Shown: positions 51,724-60,427 of the stretch, one piece after another
How positions within the stretch are numbered: position 1 is the first letter of the stretch
Layout of the letters: every line of letters begins with the position of its first letter
Source of the DNA: Deltaproteobacteria bacterium
Lineage (GTDB): Bacteria; Myxococcota_A; UBA796; CAJQPC01
DNA: 64,000 bases
Reading direction: 5' to 3'
Assembly (NCBI GenBank): GCA_016717595.1
Contig: JADKFE010000039.1
Span: 1 to 64,000, forward strand
Made by a program: the position numbers and the translations under genes
The notes under the pieces: generated by a model
What the model was told of the DNA's origin: nothing
Databases searched by the model: none
What the model saw: the letters and a program-made list of their open reading frames with translations, nothing else

Positions 51724-52779
51724 ATGATCTACAGCCAGCTCGGCCGCTCCGGCCTCAAGGTCTCTCGCCTCTCTTTAGGCTCTTGGGTCACCTACGGGGG
51801 CCAGGTCGACAAGAAGGAGGCAAAACGCTGCATTCACGCGGCGTTTGACGCGGGGATCAACTTCTTCGACAACGCCGAGGCCTACGGCGAAGGGGAGGCC
51901 GAGCGCGTCGTGGGCAAGATCCTGAGCCACCTCCCCCGGGAGCAGCTCGTCATCTCGTCCAAGGTGTTCTGGGGCGGCGAGGGCCCCAATGACGTCGGCC
52001 TGTCCCGCAAACACGTCGTTGAGGCGTGCAACGCCGCGCTCAAGCGCCTGCGCCTGGACTACCTCGACCTCTACCTCTGCCACCGCCCCGACCCCAACAC
52101 CCCCGTCTTAGAGACGGCCCTGGCGATGGACAACCTCATCCGCCAAGGCAAGGTGATGTACTGGGGCACCTCGGAGTGGAGCGCCGATCAGCTCCGCGAG
52201 GCCTTCGCCATCTGCGACGCCCACCACCTCATCGCCCCCACCTGTGAGCAGCCGCAGTACAACCTCTTCCACCGCGAGCGGGTGGAGGTTGAGCTGGCCC
52301 CGCTCTACGCCGAGCGCGGCTTGGGCACCACCGTCTGGAGCCCCCTGGCTTCAGGTCTGCTCACCGGCAAATACAACGAGGGCATGCCCAAAGGCTCTCG
52401 CCTGAGCGCCGAGTCCATGGACTGGCTGCGGGATCTGGTGATCACCCCCGTGCGCATCGCCCAGGTGAAGCGCCTGCAGCGGGTGGCCGATGAGCTCGAC
52501 TGCTCCTTGGCCCAGCTCAGCCTGGCCTGGGCCGCGCGCCCCGACTTCGTGAGCACGGTGATCACCGGGGCCAGCCGCGTGGAGCAGGTCATCCACAACC
52601 TGCTGGCCCTGGACGTGGTCCCCCAGCTCACCCCCGACGTGCTCGCCGCCATCGACGCCGTGCTCGCTGACGACAGCCTCGACGGCCTGCCCGTGGCCGC
52701 CGATGAGGAGGTCAAAGGCGCCAACAAACGCAAGAAGGACAAGAAGGGCAAGAAGAAGGCCGCCGCCGCCGAGGAGTGA
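51724..52779 (+). CDS. aldo/keto reductase with Lys-rich tail
   Basis: This 351-residue (beta/alpha)8 NADPH-dependent oxidoreductase is of the Kv-beta/YajO-like AKR branch. The catalytic residues Asp49, Tyr54, Lys80 and His120 are visible in FFDNAEAYGEGEAE, VISSKVFWG and YLDLYLCHRPD, and the NADP-binding end TVITGASRVEQVIHNL is present. A basic low-complexity tail (GANKRKKDKKGKKKAAAAEE) at 330-351 is not part of the fold. The substrate is unknown. The ATG at 51724 has AGGTTC-like sequence only, so the start is based on the conserved N-terminus. Confidence 0.92.
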   Translation: MIYSQLGRSGLKVSRLSLGSWVTYGGQVDKKEAKRCIHAAFDAGINFFDNAEAYGEGEAERVVGKILSHLPREQLVISSKVFWGGEGPNDVGLSRKHVVEACNAALKRLRLDYLDLYLCHRPDPNTPVLETALAMDNLIRQGKVMYWGTSEWSADQLREAFAICDAHHLIAPTCEQPQYNLFHRERVEVELAPLYAERGLGTTVWSPLASGLLTGKYNEGMPKGSRLSAESMDWLRDLVITPVRIAQVKRLQRVADELDCSLAQLSLAWAARPDFVSTVITGASRVEQVIHNLLALDVVPQLTPDVLAAIDAVLADDSLDGLPVAADEEVKGANKRKKDKKGKKKAAAAEE

Positions 52780-52783
52780 GGGC

Positions 52784-53401
52784 TCAGAGCCCCAGGTCTG
52801 CGCGGGTGTCGTCCTCGTCCAGATAGCCGTAGTACACCGCCACGATCACCATGTCCGCGCCGACGACGTAGCTCGTCATGGGGGTCGTCGGCGCCCAGGC
52901 TTGGTCCAGCGCCCCGGTGGGGTCGGTGAGCACAACCGGCAGGGCGTAGGTGTCCGCCCACGCCGCCGCGTCGGCCGTGGTGGCGGGGGTGACGTTCAGG
53001 TTGTCGAGGAGCACGACGACGGGCACGACGCCGTCTTCGCTGAGGCCCCCAAGCCAGGCGGACGCCTTCTGGAGGTAGCCGTCATAGGCGTCGCCGAAGA
53101 CGATCACCGTCGGCGAGGGGTAGAGCGCCCACAGCGAGAAGTCTTCGCCGAGCTGATCGAGGCTCTGAAGATCGCAGGCGACCTCGCCGACGCTGAGCCC
53201 GCAGTCCTCGGCGGTGAACACCTCGTCGCTGTCGCCGCCGCTGTCCCCGCTGTCATCAGCGCCGGAGTCGTCGGCGCCGCCGGTGTCGTCCTCGGGGGTA
53301 GGCCAGCCGCCGCCGGGGATGTAGTCTCCGCCGTCGCGCCAGCCGCCGTCACGGACGCAGGCGGCGAGCAGGAGCGCCAGCGGCAAATATCTGCCCTTCA
53401 T
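52784..53401 (-). CDS. thioredoxin-fold lipoprotein
   Basis: This 205-residue lipoprotein (LALLLAAC, Cys15) has a long acidic Gly/Ser/Asp spacer and then a domain that reads like a thioredoxin or AhpC-type fold (SLWALYPSPTVIVFGDAYDG; VVPVVVLLDNLNVTP; YALPVVLTDPTGALDQAW). No Cys-x-x-Cys is present in the predicted active-site region; only two Cys (DCGLSVGEVACDL) occur upstream. Redox activity is therefore unlikely or altered. It converges on the aldo/keto reductase gene (4-base gap). Confidence 0.7.
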   Translation of the reverse strand: MKGRYLPLALLLAACVRDGGWRDGGDYIPGGGWPTPEDDTGGADDSGADDSGDSGGDSDEVFTAEDCGLSVGEVACDLQSLDQLGEDFSLWALYPSPTVIVFGDAYDGYLQKASAWLGGLSEDGVVPVVVLLDNLNVTPATTADAAAWADTYALPVVLTDPTGALDQAWAPTTPMTSYVVGADMVIVAVYYGYLDEDDTRADLGL

Positions 53402-53461
53402 AGGGAACTCCGAGTGGCCACCCCAGCACGATAGCACGCGCTGGGAGGGGCCTGACCGGGC

Positions 53462-55162
53462 TCAGAGGATGCCGTACTCGGGGCCGTCGCCGCCGTTCGG
53501 GGGCACCCACTTGATGATCTGGTAGGGGTCGCGGATGTCGCAGGTCTTGCAGTGGACGCAGTTGGAGAAGTCGATCCGCAGCTCTTTGCGTTTGCGCTCC
53601 TCGTTGAACACCATGTTGTAGACCTGGGCCGGGCAGAAGCGCTCGCAGGGGTTGCCGTACTCCGTGGCGCACTTCGTGGCGCAGATCTCGGTGTCGGAGA
53701 CCTGGAGGTGGCAGGGCTGGTGCTCGTCGTGTTTGGTGCCCGAGAGGTAGACGTCGGTGAGCTTGTCGACGAGGTAGGTGCCGTCGAAGGGCACGTCGTT
53801 GCGGGAGGGCATCTGGTTGTCGGCGTGAACCAACGAGAGGCGCTCCATGCCCTTGTGGTCGGGGTGGGTGGGCTCGATCTTGCCCGGGCCGAAGACCTTG
53901 GCCATGCCGTACTTCACCGCGCCGCCGACGAGGCCGTACTTCGTCATAAAGGCGTGGAAGTTCTGGGAGGTCTCCATCTCTTCGCGGATCCAGGAGGCGT
54001 CGACCTTCTGCTTGAACAGGGCGAGGGCTTGTTCGCTGTTGTCGCCGGACTTGAGCGACTCAAAGGCCGTCTCCGCCGCCAACATGCCCGACTTCATCGC
54101 CAGGTGGATGCCCTTGATGCGCGCGGCGTTGAGGAACGAGGCCGTGTCGCCCACCAACATCGCGCCCGGGGCGTAGAGCTTGGGCATACAGCCCCAGCCG
54201 CCGACGGTGACGGCCTTGGCGCCGTACTTGATGACCTTGCCCTTGCCCAGGATCGCCCGGATGCTGGGGTGCATCTTGAGCTTCTGGAGCAGGTAGTGCA
54301 CGTCTTGGGCGGGATCTTTGGCGTCGAGCACGGCGAGCAGGCCGATGCACGCGCGGTCGCCGCCCATGGAGTAGATGAAGGCGCCGCCGAAGGTCTCGCC
54401 GAGGGGGTAACCGGCGGTGAGGGTTACGAAGCCGTCCTTGATGGTGCCGGGGGGGAACTCCAGCACCTCCTTGCAGCCCATCTCGTACGCCATCTCGTTG
54501 CGGCCCTCTTGCAGGCCGTACTTCTTCATGAGCTGGCGCGCGAGGTGGCCGCGGGGGCCCTCACCGATGATCGTGACCTTGGACTCTAAGAGCATGCCGG
54601 GCTCGAAGTTGTCCTTGGGCTCGCCATGCGCGTCGATGCCTTTGTCGCCGGTGCGCACGCCGCTGACCTTGCCGTCGGCGTCGTACAGAAGCTCAACCCC
54701 GGCGAAGCCCGGGAAGAGCATCACGCCCTTCTCTTCAGCGATGCCCGCCATCCACTTCTGGAACTTGGCGATGGAGATGATGGGCTTGCCGTGATCCTTA
54801 AACTCGGGCGGCATGAGCGGGGCGGGGAAACCCTTGGTCTCGGTGAGCAGGAGCATGGACTCACGCTCGACGTACCGCTCAACGGGGAAGTCTTCGCGGG
54901 CGGCCCAGTCGGGGATGATCTCGGCGAGGGCGCGGGGGTCGAGGACCGCGCCGGAGATGGCGTGGGAGCCGATCTCGCTGCCTTTCTCGATGAGGGCGAT
55001 CGTGGGCTCGTTGATGGCGGCGCCTTGAATCGTGCCGCTGGCGACGCCCTCGTTGTGTTTGGCGATGAGGTCCATCAGGTGGATGGCGCCCGCCAGACAG
55101 GCGGGGCCGCCGCCTACGAAGAGGACGTCTACGGGCATGCTCTCGCGCTCGATCTCCGACAT
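53462..55162 (-). CDS. electron transfer flavoprotein-ubiquinone oxidoreductase
   Basis: This 566-residue FAD/4Fe-4S enzyme passes electrons from electron-transfer flavoprotein (fatty-acid and amino-acid oxidation) to ubiquinone at the inner membrane. The FAD motif VDVLFVGGGPACLAGAIHL, the substrate-domain blocks (EKGSEIGSHAISGAVLDPRA; GEGPRGHLARQLMKKYGL) and the C-terminal ferredoxin motif NCVHCKTCDIRDPYQIIKW identify it. Its Met is preceded by AAGGGAG. Upstream at 55236-55255 is a palindrome matching the FadR-type operator. No etfAB is in the window. Confidence 0.95.
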   Translation of the reverse strand: MSEIERESMPVDVLFVGGGPACLAGAIHLMDLIAKHNEGVASGTIQGAAINEPTIALIEKGSEIGSHAISGAVLDPRALAEIIPDWAAREDFPVERYVERESMLLLTETKGFPAPLMPPEFKDHGKPIISIAKFQKWMAGIAEEKGVMLFPGFAGVELLYDADGKVSGVRTGDKGIDAHGEPKDNFEPGMLLESKVTIIGEGPRGHLARQLMKKYGLQEGRNEMAYEMGCKEVLEFPPGTIKDGFVTLTAGYPLGETFGGAFIYSMGGDRACIGLLAVLDAKDPAQDVHYLLQKLKMHPSIRAILGKGKVIKYGAKAVTVGGWGCMPKLYAPGAMLVGDTASFLNAARIKGIHLAMKSGMLAAETAFESLKSGDNSEQALALFKQKVDASWIREEMETSQNFHAFMTKYGLVGGAVKYGMAKVFGPGKIEPTHPDHKGMERLSLVHADNQMPSRNDVPFDGTYLVDKLTDVYLSGTKHDEHQPCHLQVSDTEICATKCATEYGNPCERFCPAQVYNMVFNEERKRKELRIDFSNCVHCKTCDIRDPYQIIKWVPPNGGDGPEYGIL

Positions 55163-55235
55163 GGCGGCTCCCTTGGGGCAGAGGTCTTCTGGAAGAACAG
55201 GCTTAACACGAACCGCAGCCGCAGCGCAGGGTTGA

Positions 55236-55255
55236 CTGAATGACTCCTCATTCAG
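55236..55255. promoter_or_regulatory. FadR/YsiA-like fatty-acid-degradation operator upstream of ETF-QO
   Basis: Perfect 8-base arms CTGAATGA and TCATTCAG are separated by CTCC. The inner 18 bases fit TGAATGA-N4-TCATTCA, which I recall as the binding consensus of the TetR-family regulator FadR (YsiA) of Bacillus subtilis. It lies 74 bases upstream of the ETF-QO ATG and overlaps a TTGACT element for the plus strand. Confidence 0.65.
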
Positions 55256-55335
55256 CGGTCGGGGCGACGGCGCGTTAGAGGCGTCGGCGCGGCGTGGCCG
55301 CGAGCACCCTCTGCTGTTCAGGACTCCGGGCGAAC

Positions 55336-55902
55336 GTGCAGGTCAACCTCCCGATCTTCTTCGCTGCGCTGGTCTGTGGCCTCGGCGGCGACCTGCTGAC
55401 GAAGTCTTGGGCGCTGGGCCGTGTGCCCGAGCTCTACGACGCCGAGGCGCTCATCCCGGGCCTCGTGCAGCTTGTTCACGCCCTGAACCCCGGGGCGATG
55501 GTGGGGCTCTTCGCCGAGCTCCCCGGGCGCGGCCCGATCCTCGCGGCCTTCGCGGTGTTCGCCGTCGGGCTCATGGCGCTGAGCGCCCGTCAGCTCTCGC
55601 CGCGCGCCTGGCCCGTCATCGTCGCCCTGGGCGGCGCGGCGGGGGGCGCCTTGGGCAACGCCCTGGATCGGTTAGACGACGGGGTGGTCTTCGACTTTGT
55701 GCGTGTGTACACCGAGCACGCTTGGCTCGCGCCGCTCTTGCGTCGGGCGCTGGGCTTCGCGGAGCTTCCGGCGTTTAACCTCGCGGATCTGTTCATCCTC
55801 GCGGGGCTCTCGGTGTGGTTGTTCCACCAGGTCGTGCTCGCAGAAGAGCCCTCCCCCGCGGCGGATCCCCCTGCGGAGCCCGCCGCGCCCTCTCCCTCCT
55901 GA
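55336..55902 (+). CDS. lspA: lipoprotein signal peptidase (signal peptidase II)
   Basis: This 188-residue inner-membrane aspartyl protease cleaves signal peptides of prolipoproteins after lipidation. The family blocks are seen: GGDLLTKSWA, NPGAMVGLF, GNALDRLDDGVVFDF (catalytic Asp120) and FNLADLFILAG (catalytic Asp151). GTG at 55336 gives a normal N-terminus; a GTG at 55294 is also open. The C-terminus is extended by a Pro/Ala/Ser tail after residue 170. lgt follows after 12 bases, so two lipoprotein-maturation enzymes form one operon. Confidence 0.94.
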   Translation: MQVNLPIFFAALVCGLGGDLLTKSWALGRVPELYDAEALIPGLVQLVHALNPGAMVGLFAELPGRGPILAAFAVFAVGLMALSARQLSPRAWPVIVALGGAAGGALGNALDRLDDGVVFDFVRVYTEHAWLAPLLRRALGFAELPAFNLADLFILAGLSVWLFHQVVLAEEPSPAADPPAEPAAPSPS

Positions 55903-55914
55903 CCCCAGGCGACC

Positions 55915-56709
55915 ATGCACCCCGTCCTGTTCACCTTGCCCAACGGCTTCTCGGTTCACACCTACGGGGTCGCCATCGCCGTGGGCACCCTCTGCGCGGT
56001 GTTCATCGCGACGCGCTGGGGCGCGAAAGAGGGCATCCACAAGGATGTTTTCCCTGATCTGGGCTTCTGGGCCATCGTCGGCGGCGTGGTGGGCGCGCGG
56101 CTGGAGTACCTGCGGGTGAACTGGCACCTCTTCGCCAACCGCCCGTTCACCGACATGCTCAACGTGCGTGACGGCGGCCTCGTGTACTACGGCGGGCTCA
56201 TCGGCGTGCTGATCGCCTTTTTGGTGATCGTGCAGGTGCGTCGCCTGCCCGCGGGCAAGGTCTTGGACATCCTCGCGCCTTTGATCCCCTTCGGCCAGAT
56301 GTTCGGTCGAATCGGCTGTTTCGGCGCGGGCTGCTGCTACGGCCACGAGACGGACCTGCCCTGGGCCGTCACCTTCACCGACCCGCTCAGCATCGCGCCC
56401 AAGGGGGTGCCCCTGCACCCCACCCAGCTCTACGAGGTGGCGTACTCGGCGATCTTGTTCGCCACGCTCTACGCCCTTCGCAGCCGCAAACGGTTTGATG
56501 GGCAGCTCATCCTGCTCTACCTGATGATCTACCCGGTGCTGCGCTCGCTCAACGAGATCCTCCGCAACGACGCCGAGCGGGGCTTCTTCTTGGAGGACAC
56601 CCTGGGCCAGACGATCTCCAACGCCCAGGCGATCTCCTTGATCATCGCCACCATCGCCAGCCTGGTGTTCATCTCGAAGTGGAAGGCGGCAGGGCAGACC
56701 AAACGCTGA
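55915..56709 (+). CDS. lgt: prolipoprotein diacylglyceryl transferase
   Basis: This 264-residue inner-membrane enzyme transfers diacylglycerol from phosphatidylglycerol to the lipobox Cys of prolipoproteins, the first step of lipoprotein maturation. Motifs include GGLVYYGGLIGVLIAF, GRIGCFGAGCCYG and HPTQLYE with the essential Arg and His residues. It carries about six or seven membrane helices. It follows lspA directly. The 3' end overlaps the convergent comEC gene by 41 bases. It fits the lipoprotein-rich content of the region. Confidence 0.95.
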   Translation: MHPVLFTLPNGFSVHTYGVAIAVGTLCAVFIATRWGAKEGIHKDVFPDLGFWAIVGGVVGARLEYLRVNWHLFANRPFTDMLNVRDGGLVYYGGLIGVLIAFLVIVQVRRLPAGKVLDILAPLIPFGQMFGRIGCFGAGCCYGHETDLPWAVTFTDPLSIAPKGVPLHPTQLYEVAYSAILFATLYALRSRKRFDGQLILLYLMIYPVLRSLNEILRNDAERGFFLEDTLGQTISNAQAISLIIATIASLVFISKWKAAGQTKR

Positions 56710-58882
56710 AGCCTCGGCCTGGGAGGTGGCTTCGGCGCCACATCGTCTGGCCGTCGGAGCGGAGCTGCAGCGTCCCCTGGCGGTCGGTGCGGTGCTGGAG
56801 GGAGGCGGCGTAGCGGCGCACCACGTCGGGGTGGGGGTGGCCGAAGCGGTTGTCGACGCCGCAGGAGAAGATCGCCAACAAGGGCTGAAGCCGCGCCAAC
56901 AACGCGGGATCCGAGCTGGTGCGGCTGCCGTGGTGGGCCACCTTGAGCGCGGTGATCGGCCCCAAGCCGAGCTTGTCCCAGGTGGTGATGAGCGCGGCCT
57001 CGGCCTCGGCCTCGACGTCCCCGGGGAAGAGCAGGCTGTGCGCGCCGTGGCGCAAGAGCAGGGTGATCGACTGGTCGTTGACCTCGTCAAAGTGTTCGCC
57101 GGGCTTGGGGTGAAGGATCGTGAGCGCGGGGTGACCGGGGGGCACCTCCAGGCCGCGGGCGGGTGTGCCGGCCAAGGCCGCCGCGCGCCAGAGGTCTTGA
57201 AAGGCGGCCTCATCGGGCAGCGGGGGCCGGGTGATGCGCAAAGCGCCGACCTTGAGGCCCTCGACCACGTCTTTGGCGCCGCCCATGTGGTCGGGGTGCG
57301 GGTGGCTCACCCACAGCTCATCCACCTCACGGATCCCGGCGCGGCGTAGGGCCCGCAGCACGTCGTCTCCGGGGGGCCCGGCGTCGATCAGCGCGGTGTA
57401 GCCGGGGAGCTGGATGAGCGCGGCGTCGCCTTGGCCGATGGCGAAGAAGGTGACGTGGAGGCCCTCGGCGGGGAGGAGGCGCAGGAGCGAGAGGAGCGCG
57501 AAGACCCCGGCGAGGCCGTGGTGACGGGCCGAGAGGCAGGCGAGGACGATCAGCGCCGCGCCGAGGGGGCCCGCGGCGGGGTGGGCGACCGGGGCGTCGA
57601 TGAGGCGTAACCAGAGGATCGTGGCCTCACAGGCGCCATCGGCGATGGCCAGGGGCAAGACGCCACCTCCGCCCAAGGCCAACAGCGCGCCGGGGGTGGC
57701 GAAGATCGAGGTGAGCGGGATGGCGACGAGGTTGGCGAGGGGCGCGGTGAGCGAGAGCTCTTGGAAGATCCACACCGAGACCGGCAAGGTGCCCGCCGTG
57801 GCCCCAAGGGTGGTGGTGACCGCCCCGGCGAGGCCCTTCACCAGCCACGGGAGGTCGGGGGGGATCATCCGCCCCAGCTTGGCGCCGACGGTCAACATCC
57901 CGATGACCGCGCCGAAGGAGAGCCAGGCGGAGACGCTGCGCGCGGCGCTGGGCTCACAGACGACCATCACCCCGGCGGCGAGGCCCAAGAGGTTCCAGGG
58001 GTTCGCCCCCCGGGCCGTGGCCTGACCGGCGACCACCCCGGCGGTCATCCAGCCCGCGCGCACCGCCGGGATCGGCCAGCCCACGAGCTCCCCGAAGGCC
58101 AAGAGCGCGCCGAGCCCCGCCAGCGGCGCGAGGCGGTTGAGCCCTCCTTGTGGGCGCAACAGGCTGAGCGGGCGGATCAGGGCCGTGACGATCCCTGAAG
58201 CCATCGCCGCGATCATCACGAAGTGTAGGCCCGAGACCGAGACGAGGTGGGTGGTGCCCGTGCGCCGCAAGAGGGCCTTGGTGTCGTCGTCGAGGCCTGC
58301 ACGATCCCCCAAGGCCAAGGCGCGGAGCAGGCCCCGGTGGGTGGCGTGCTCGAAGGGATCCGGCGGCGCGGGGCCGGGGAAGGCGCCCAAGACGAGGGTG
58401 GACTGGGCGCGCACGCCGCTTCGTAGGCCACGCAGGAGGTCGTCCCTCACCGGGTCGGGCTCGCCGGGCAGCGCCTCACGACCGAGCGGCCGGGCCTCAC
58501 CGCGCACGGAGACGCGGTCGCCGACGCGGAGGTCTCCCCCGCCGCTCAGCTCCACAGGCCCGGTGAGCGGGGTGGCGCCGAGCTGGCTCACCTGGAGGAT
58601 GGCCCGGCCGCCACGAACCTCGACCACCTCGCCCCGAAGCTGCACCGGCCCGTCGAGGAGCGGCCCCGGCGCGCGCAGGCCCGGCGCGGTGAGCCCCAGG
58701 CACAAGGCCGCGGCCCAGGTGGCGAGCCAGCCGAGGCCCCGCTCACCCACGGCCAGGGCGATCAGCGCCAAGGCGCCCAAGGCCAAGAGCGTGTGCGCCG
58801 GGTTGGGCTGGAGCCACGGCCACAACACCACGCCCAAGGCGGTGAGCAGGCCAGGGATCAACAGCGGCGCGGAGCTGGGCAT
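56669..58882 (-). CDS. comEC: ComEC/Rec2-family competence protein
   Basis: This 737-residue membrane protein forms the channel for single-stranded DNA uptake in competent bacteria. The competence domain (LLRRTGTTHLVSVSGLHFVMIAAMASG; GWPIPAVRAGWM) and a C-terminal metallo-beta-lactamase domain (HVTFFAIGQGDAALIQLPG; SHPHPDHMGG; HHGSRTSS) are both present, as in ComEC. Length is normal. Start 58882 is the ATG before 'PSSAPLLIPGLLTALGV'. The last 41 bases are antisense to the 3' end of lgt. No comEA or comF is in the window. Confidence 0.93.
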   Translation of the reverse strand: MPSSAPLLIPGLLTALGVVLWPWLQPNPAHTLLALGALALIALAVGERGLGWLATWAAALCLGLTAPGLRAPGPLLDGPVQLRGEVVEVRGGRAILQVSQLGATPLTGPVELSGGGDLRVGDRVSVRGEARPLGREALPGEPDPVRDDLLRGLRSGVRAQSTLVLGAFPGPAPPDPFEHATHRGLLRALALGDRAGLDDDTKALLRRTGTTHLVSVSGLHFVMIAAMASGIVTALIRPLSLLRPQGGLNRLAPLAGLGALLAFGELVGWPIPAVRAGWMTAGVVAGQATARGANPWNLLGLAAGVMVVCEPSAARSVSAWLSFGAVIGMLTVGAKLGRMIPPDLPWLVKGLAGAVTTTLGATAGTLPVSVWIFQELSLTAPLANLVAIPLTSIFATPGALLALGGGGVLPLAIADGACEATILWLRLIDAPVAHPAAGPLGAALIVLACLSARHHGLAGVFALLSLLRLLPAEGLHVTFFAIGQGDAALIQLPGYTALIDAGPPGDDVLRALRRAGIREVDELWVSHPHPDHMGGAKDVVEGLKVGALRITRPPLPDEAAFQDLWRAAALAGTPARGLEVPPGHPALTILHPKPGEHFDEVNDQSITLLLRHGAHSLLFPGDVEAEAEAALITTWDKLGLGPITALKVAHHGSRTSSDPALLARLQPLLAIFSCGVDNRFGHPHPDVVRRYAASLQHRTDRQGTLQLRSDGQTMWRRSHLPGRGFSVWSALPPSTSR

Positions 58883-58990
58883 GGCCCCGCGCTTCGCAAG
58901 GTCTATGCCAAGGCGCGAAGGGCACGGGCGGGGTCAAGGGCGGCGATTCACCGCGGAGACGGCTGACAGGGGCGGGCTTGGGTTACGGCC

Positions 58991-60367
58991 TCAGCCCGCT
59001 TCGGCCTCGACCACCCCGGCGATGTGGTGCAGCACCCGCAGGTGGATCGCGTGAATCGAGGCGTCGCTCCACAGGCCCCAGAAGGGCTCCGGGGCCATGT
59101 CGAAGGTGTAGACCGTGCGGCCGGTGAGCCGGGTGCCGCCGTCGTCTAGGGCCGTGAGCACAAACTCGCCGCGGCGGCTCTTGAGGATGCCGTCGAGGTG
59201 CGGCGCGTAGACGGTGTTGTAGGGGCTCCACTCGTGCATGGTCGGCGGGCTCTCACGCACGTCGAAGGCGAGGTGGTGAGGGGGATCCCAGGTGGTGATC
59301 GGCTCGACGAAGGGGCCCGTCGAGAACTCGCAGTAGCGCACCGCGCCCACGCCGTCGCCTTCGATTCGGGCGCGGATGGGGTAGGCGATGCCGGTGTGGA
59401 AGTACCACTCGGGGGGCTCGGGCAGCTCGACGCCGCCGAAGCCGATGACGGCGTCCCACACGGCCTCGGGCGGGGCGGCGATGTCCACCGTGGTCTCGAC
59501 GATGCGCTCTTGGGCCGGGGGCGGCTCGGCGATGCCTAAAAACGGCAAGGCCCCCAGCGGCGCGGCCAAGGCGCGCTGGGCCTCGACCCGGGCGAGCCCG
59601 GCGCCCAAAAACACGCCGAGGAGCGCCAGAGGCATCACCAAGGGCGCGGCCATCGCCAGGCAGATGATGCCCTCCAGCGCCGTGAGCAGCAGCAACGAGC
59701 CGCTGATCGCCACGGTGAGGGAGCCGACGATGAGGTTTGGCAAGAGGCCTTGGGGGGATCGGGCGTTGAGCAAGAAGCCCGCCACCATGCCCATCATCGC
59801 CGGGGTGCCCACGAAGAGCGCGTTGCCGTACTCGCCGAGCACAAACACCGAGAACGCCGTCATGCCTACGCCCAGCAAGGCCCCGCCGCCGACCCCGGTG
59901 AGCGCCGCCCACAACACCCGCTCTTCGCCCCGAAGCGGCGTCGAGATCGGCCGCGCCGGACGGCTGGGCAGCGCCGCGAGCAGCAGCAAGAACAAGAAGT
60001 TCAGGATCGGCACAAAAAAGAACAGCCCAAAGAACGCCGGGAGGCCCGCGTCACGGGCCCGGCGCACGGACATGCTCACGCCGATCCAGGCGAAGGGTAA
60101 GGTCCACAGCGCCCACAGCGCGAACAGCCACTCCGGCGCGTCCCCCGCCGGGGCGATTCGCACCGTGGCGATCGGCGAGAGGAAGGCGTAGAGCGGGTAG
60201 AGCGTCTGCGTGTACGCATAGACGAAGGCCGCCTCGACGACATACTTCACGCCCATGAGGCCGAAGCCTGCGGCGGCGTAGAGCCGACGGTTCACCGGCG
60301 CGGTGACCCCGGCGAGCTGGGAGAAGAGGGACGGCGGGGCGGAGGGGACGGGGACGAGCTCAGACAT
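58991..60367 (-). CDS. DUF805-like membrane protein with C-terminal SRPBCC domain
   Basis: This 458-residue protein has six to eight membrane helices (about 25-270), including the DUF805-like stretch WIGVSMSVRRARDAGLPAFFGLFFFVP. A START/polyketide-cyclase-like SRPBCC domain follows at 290-450 (ETTVDIAAPPEAVWDAVIGFGGVELPEPPEW; VRYCEFSTGPFVEPITTWDPPHHLAFDV). SRPBCC domains bind hydrophobic ligands. The fusion is uncommon. No Shine-Dalgarno sequence is seen before the ATG at 60367; a -10-like TACGAT lies only about 10 bases upstream, so the message may be leaderless. Confidence 0.78.
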   Translation of the reverse strand: MSELVPVPSAPPSLFSQLAGVTAPVNRRLYAAAGFGLMGVKYVVEAAFVYAYTQTLYPLYAFLSPIATVRIAPAGDAPEWLFALWALWTLPFAWIGVSMSVRRARDAGLPAFFGLFFFVPILNFLFLLLLAALPSRPARPISTPLRGEERVLWAALTGVGGGALLGVGMTAFSVFVLGEYGNALFVGTPAMMGMVAGFLLNARSPQGLLPNLIVGSLTVAISGSLLLLTALEGIICLAMAAPLVMPLALLGVFLGAGLARVEAQRALAAPLGALPFLGIAEPPPAQERIVETTVDIAAPPEAVWDAVIGFGGVELPEPPEWYFHTGIAYPIRARIEGDGVGAVRYCEFSTGPFVEPITTWDPPHHLAFDVRESPPTMHEWSPYNTVYAPHLDGILKSRRGEFVLTALDDGGTRLTGRTVYTFDMAPEPFWGLWSDASIHAIHLRVLHHIAGVVEAEAG

Positions 60368-60371
60368 GCCG

Positions 60372-60390
60372 GGGATCGTACACTGATCCC
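60372..60390. promoter_or_regulatory. short inverted repeat near the start of the SRPBCC gene
   Basis: Arms GGGATC and GATCCC are separated by seven bases (GTACACT) immediately upstream of the ATG at 60367. The minus-strand TACGAT falls within it. It is a possible operator overlapping a promoter; six-base arms can occur by chance. Confidence 0.28.
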
Positions 60391-60427
60391 GATCAAGTTG
60401 AACGTTCCCCGAACCCTTCGCCGGGTC

